From Neelides folsomi (lineage: Eukaryota; Arthropoda; Collembola; Neelipleona; Neelidae): 64,000 bases of DNA. Below, piece by piece: positions 62,337-64,000 of this stretch; the stretch's first letter is position 1; every line of letters starts with the position of its first letter. The position numbers and the translations under genes are program-made. A model generated the notes under the pieces. The model was not told the DNA's origin. It did not search any database and saw only the letters and a program-made list of their open reading frames with translations. Where the stretch lies: positions 62,001-126,000 of the forward strand of contig JAQGBZ010000057.1 of the NCBI GenBank assembly GCA_034687125.1, given 5' to 3'.

Positions 62337-64000
62337 GTAAGTCATCCATTTTCTCAATAAGAATTGTTTTTACAAGACAGCCCATTAAAATGTCTCATTT
62401 CTGTGTTCCATTAAATACTCAATTTTCCTTTCTTTTTTAATTTTTTTCCACTTTGTTTTTTATTCTTTTAATAAGCAATAATTCTTGTAGGGAGATGAAT
62501 GGATTGTTGCACAAATTCAATTACAAATTGACAAAGAAGGATCAATAGTGAAAAGTGTAATCTTCACACAGCGTAAATTGTAGTAGAGGGAAGGAATCAA
62601 TTAACGAAATAAATTCAGTAAGAGAATTTCCTCGTTGAATTGATGGGTTGTTGTTGTAAAGAGCCGGCGTCTCGCCGTCCCTCGAGGAACAATTTATTCG
62701 CGAGGATAATTGGGACGAGATCTCGTGCCTTTAGACAATACCTTATTATAAGTATCGGATTGTATTATTATTATAGTTAGAATTGTAGAGAGAGAATCCA
62801 CTCACGCAGAGGAGAGCGCGATAGGGAAAAGTTTCCTAATTAAACTCCCTCTAATCTATTTCATCCTTCTTTGTCCCTTTCCCCTTTTATTCATCCAACA
62901 TCATAATGATTTAATGATAATAGCCCAAGAATAAATAATTCCCTTATGTACACACCACAACTCACAAGTTGGGCGATTGAACAATAAATATAAACTTTTT
63001 CATCAACTCCCTGTCAATCCGCGCACTCCCCAACTGCACGAGAAAGTTATGGGATTTATCCACTCTTATGTATTACATTAAAGTTATTTAACTTATTTGG
63101 TTGCAATATTGAACGACCTCTTACAATAACATGAAGTGTATTACGAACAACTTGACATGCTAATACATTGTTTTGGATCCCATCAGGACAAAGATTTACT
63201 TTATGAAATAATATGATGTGTTAAGTGCATTAGTTTGATCCGAGTGCCATACATTTATTAGTAATTCGGCCATATTCATTTCCTTGAAGTGATTCTTTCA
63301 AAGATTGGGCTGGGGAATGTTGAGTTGGGCAAAAGAGAGTGTGTAGACCTACAAAGCCCTAGCTGATAATGGAGAGTTAATGACTTTTAGATTATGATAA
63401 AGAGACTTTCGAGACTTCTTTGAGAGGGAAACTCCTTGTATTTGAAGAACAATTTACGATTTACTTTTACTCTAATTTACTTTTAAAGTTGATAAGTTCA
63501 GATTCCAAGTGAATCAAGTGATGAAAGTTTCCTAGTGCGAATTTTTTCAATTATTGGGAGCGACGTGGTACGGAGTAAAAGATACAAATGATTTATTCGC
63601 TGGTCGTAATTGAAACAAATTTTCCTCCTCGATGACTTGAGGAGTTTGATGGGATAAATAAATGGAATTAAAGGAACCTGAGACTCTTGAGGGCAGATTG
63701 GAGGAAGATTGAAATAACCGCGAGTGTGCTTACATTATAAAAATTTCCCTCTGCGGGACAGAGAAGATTCCCAATTTTCATGGGGAAATAGCGGGAACGC
63801 GGATTTAAGTAGTGGAAGTTCAGTAAGTTAAAGGAGATTACATTAGAGAGGATCCCATCTTACACATTCCTTGTAATTCTTAAGTGGGACGATGAAAAAC
63901 GAAGACGTCAAAAGAGTATCAGGAGAAGGAAAATTGGCAATCTAGAATAAATGTGCAAAGTTTCTCCAATATATTTCCTTATATGCGCCTCGACATTCTT
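62337..64000 (+). other. Start of CLCA intron 7, to window edge
   Basis: It begins with a consensus GTAAGT. One acceptor-like site (polypyrimidine then TTGTAG, ending near 62491) was tested as exon 8, but in the required phase it meets a TGA within three codons. No other CLCA-like coding stretch is visible to 64000. Confidence 0.7.

Noticed and set aside
62445-62560. Possible CLCA exon 8 after a polypyrimidine tract and TTGTAG
   Set aside because: In the phase fixed by exon 7 the frame meets TGA almost at once, and no CLCA-like residues follow in any frame.

Overview
This window is eukaryotic, most likely from an arthropod. The signs are AT-rich and gene-sparse DNA, GT-AG introns from 1.2 to 20.5 kb, a decayed DNA-transposon gene, simple repeats and no operon-like packing. 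A crustacean, perhaps a copepod such as a sea louse, fits the character of the sequence. That assignment is an inference; nothing here is taxonomically decisive.

The main content is one split gene on the + strand, from 29558 beyond 62336 and off the right edge. It is a member of the CLCA family (calcium-activated chloride channel regulator). Seven coding exons can be placed: 29558-29827, 50289-50691, 52027-52177, 54589-54852, 59125-59227, 60465-60701 and 62189-62336. All junctions are AG/GT and their phases fit, giving 525 continuous codons. The protein has a signal peptide, the CLCA N-terminal zincin-like domain, a Cys-rich segment and most of the von Willebrand A (VWA) domain. The C-terminal half lies outside the window. 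Both signature sites of the family are altered: the HExxH metalloprotease motif reads REWAK, and the VWA metal-binding site (MIDAS) has lost its usual residues.

Left part: 1-4424 has no gene I can support. A small intronless acidic ORF (4425-4844, minus) ends in a stop codon that overlaps an AATAAA signal. Next comes a broken transposon gene (5726-6739, minus) with a DDE-type fragment and a SWIM zinc finger. It is followed by a 42-bp tandem repeat and an inverted second copy of part of the transposon sequence (7473-7550). From there to 29.4 kb I see no convincing gene, only two long imperfect hairpins (8567-8630 and 14303-14346), short exon-like fragments and a CT repeat.

The CLCA introns hold no certain gene. 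Intron 3 contains a 244-codon stop-free frame on the minus strand, and intron 1 contains a 209-codon frame broken by a single stop. Both are listed as open questions.
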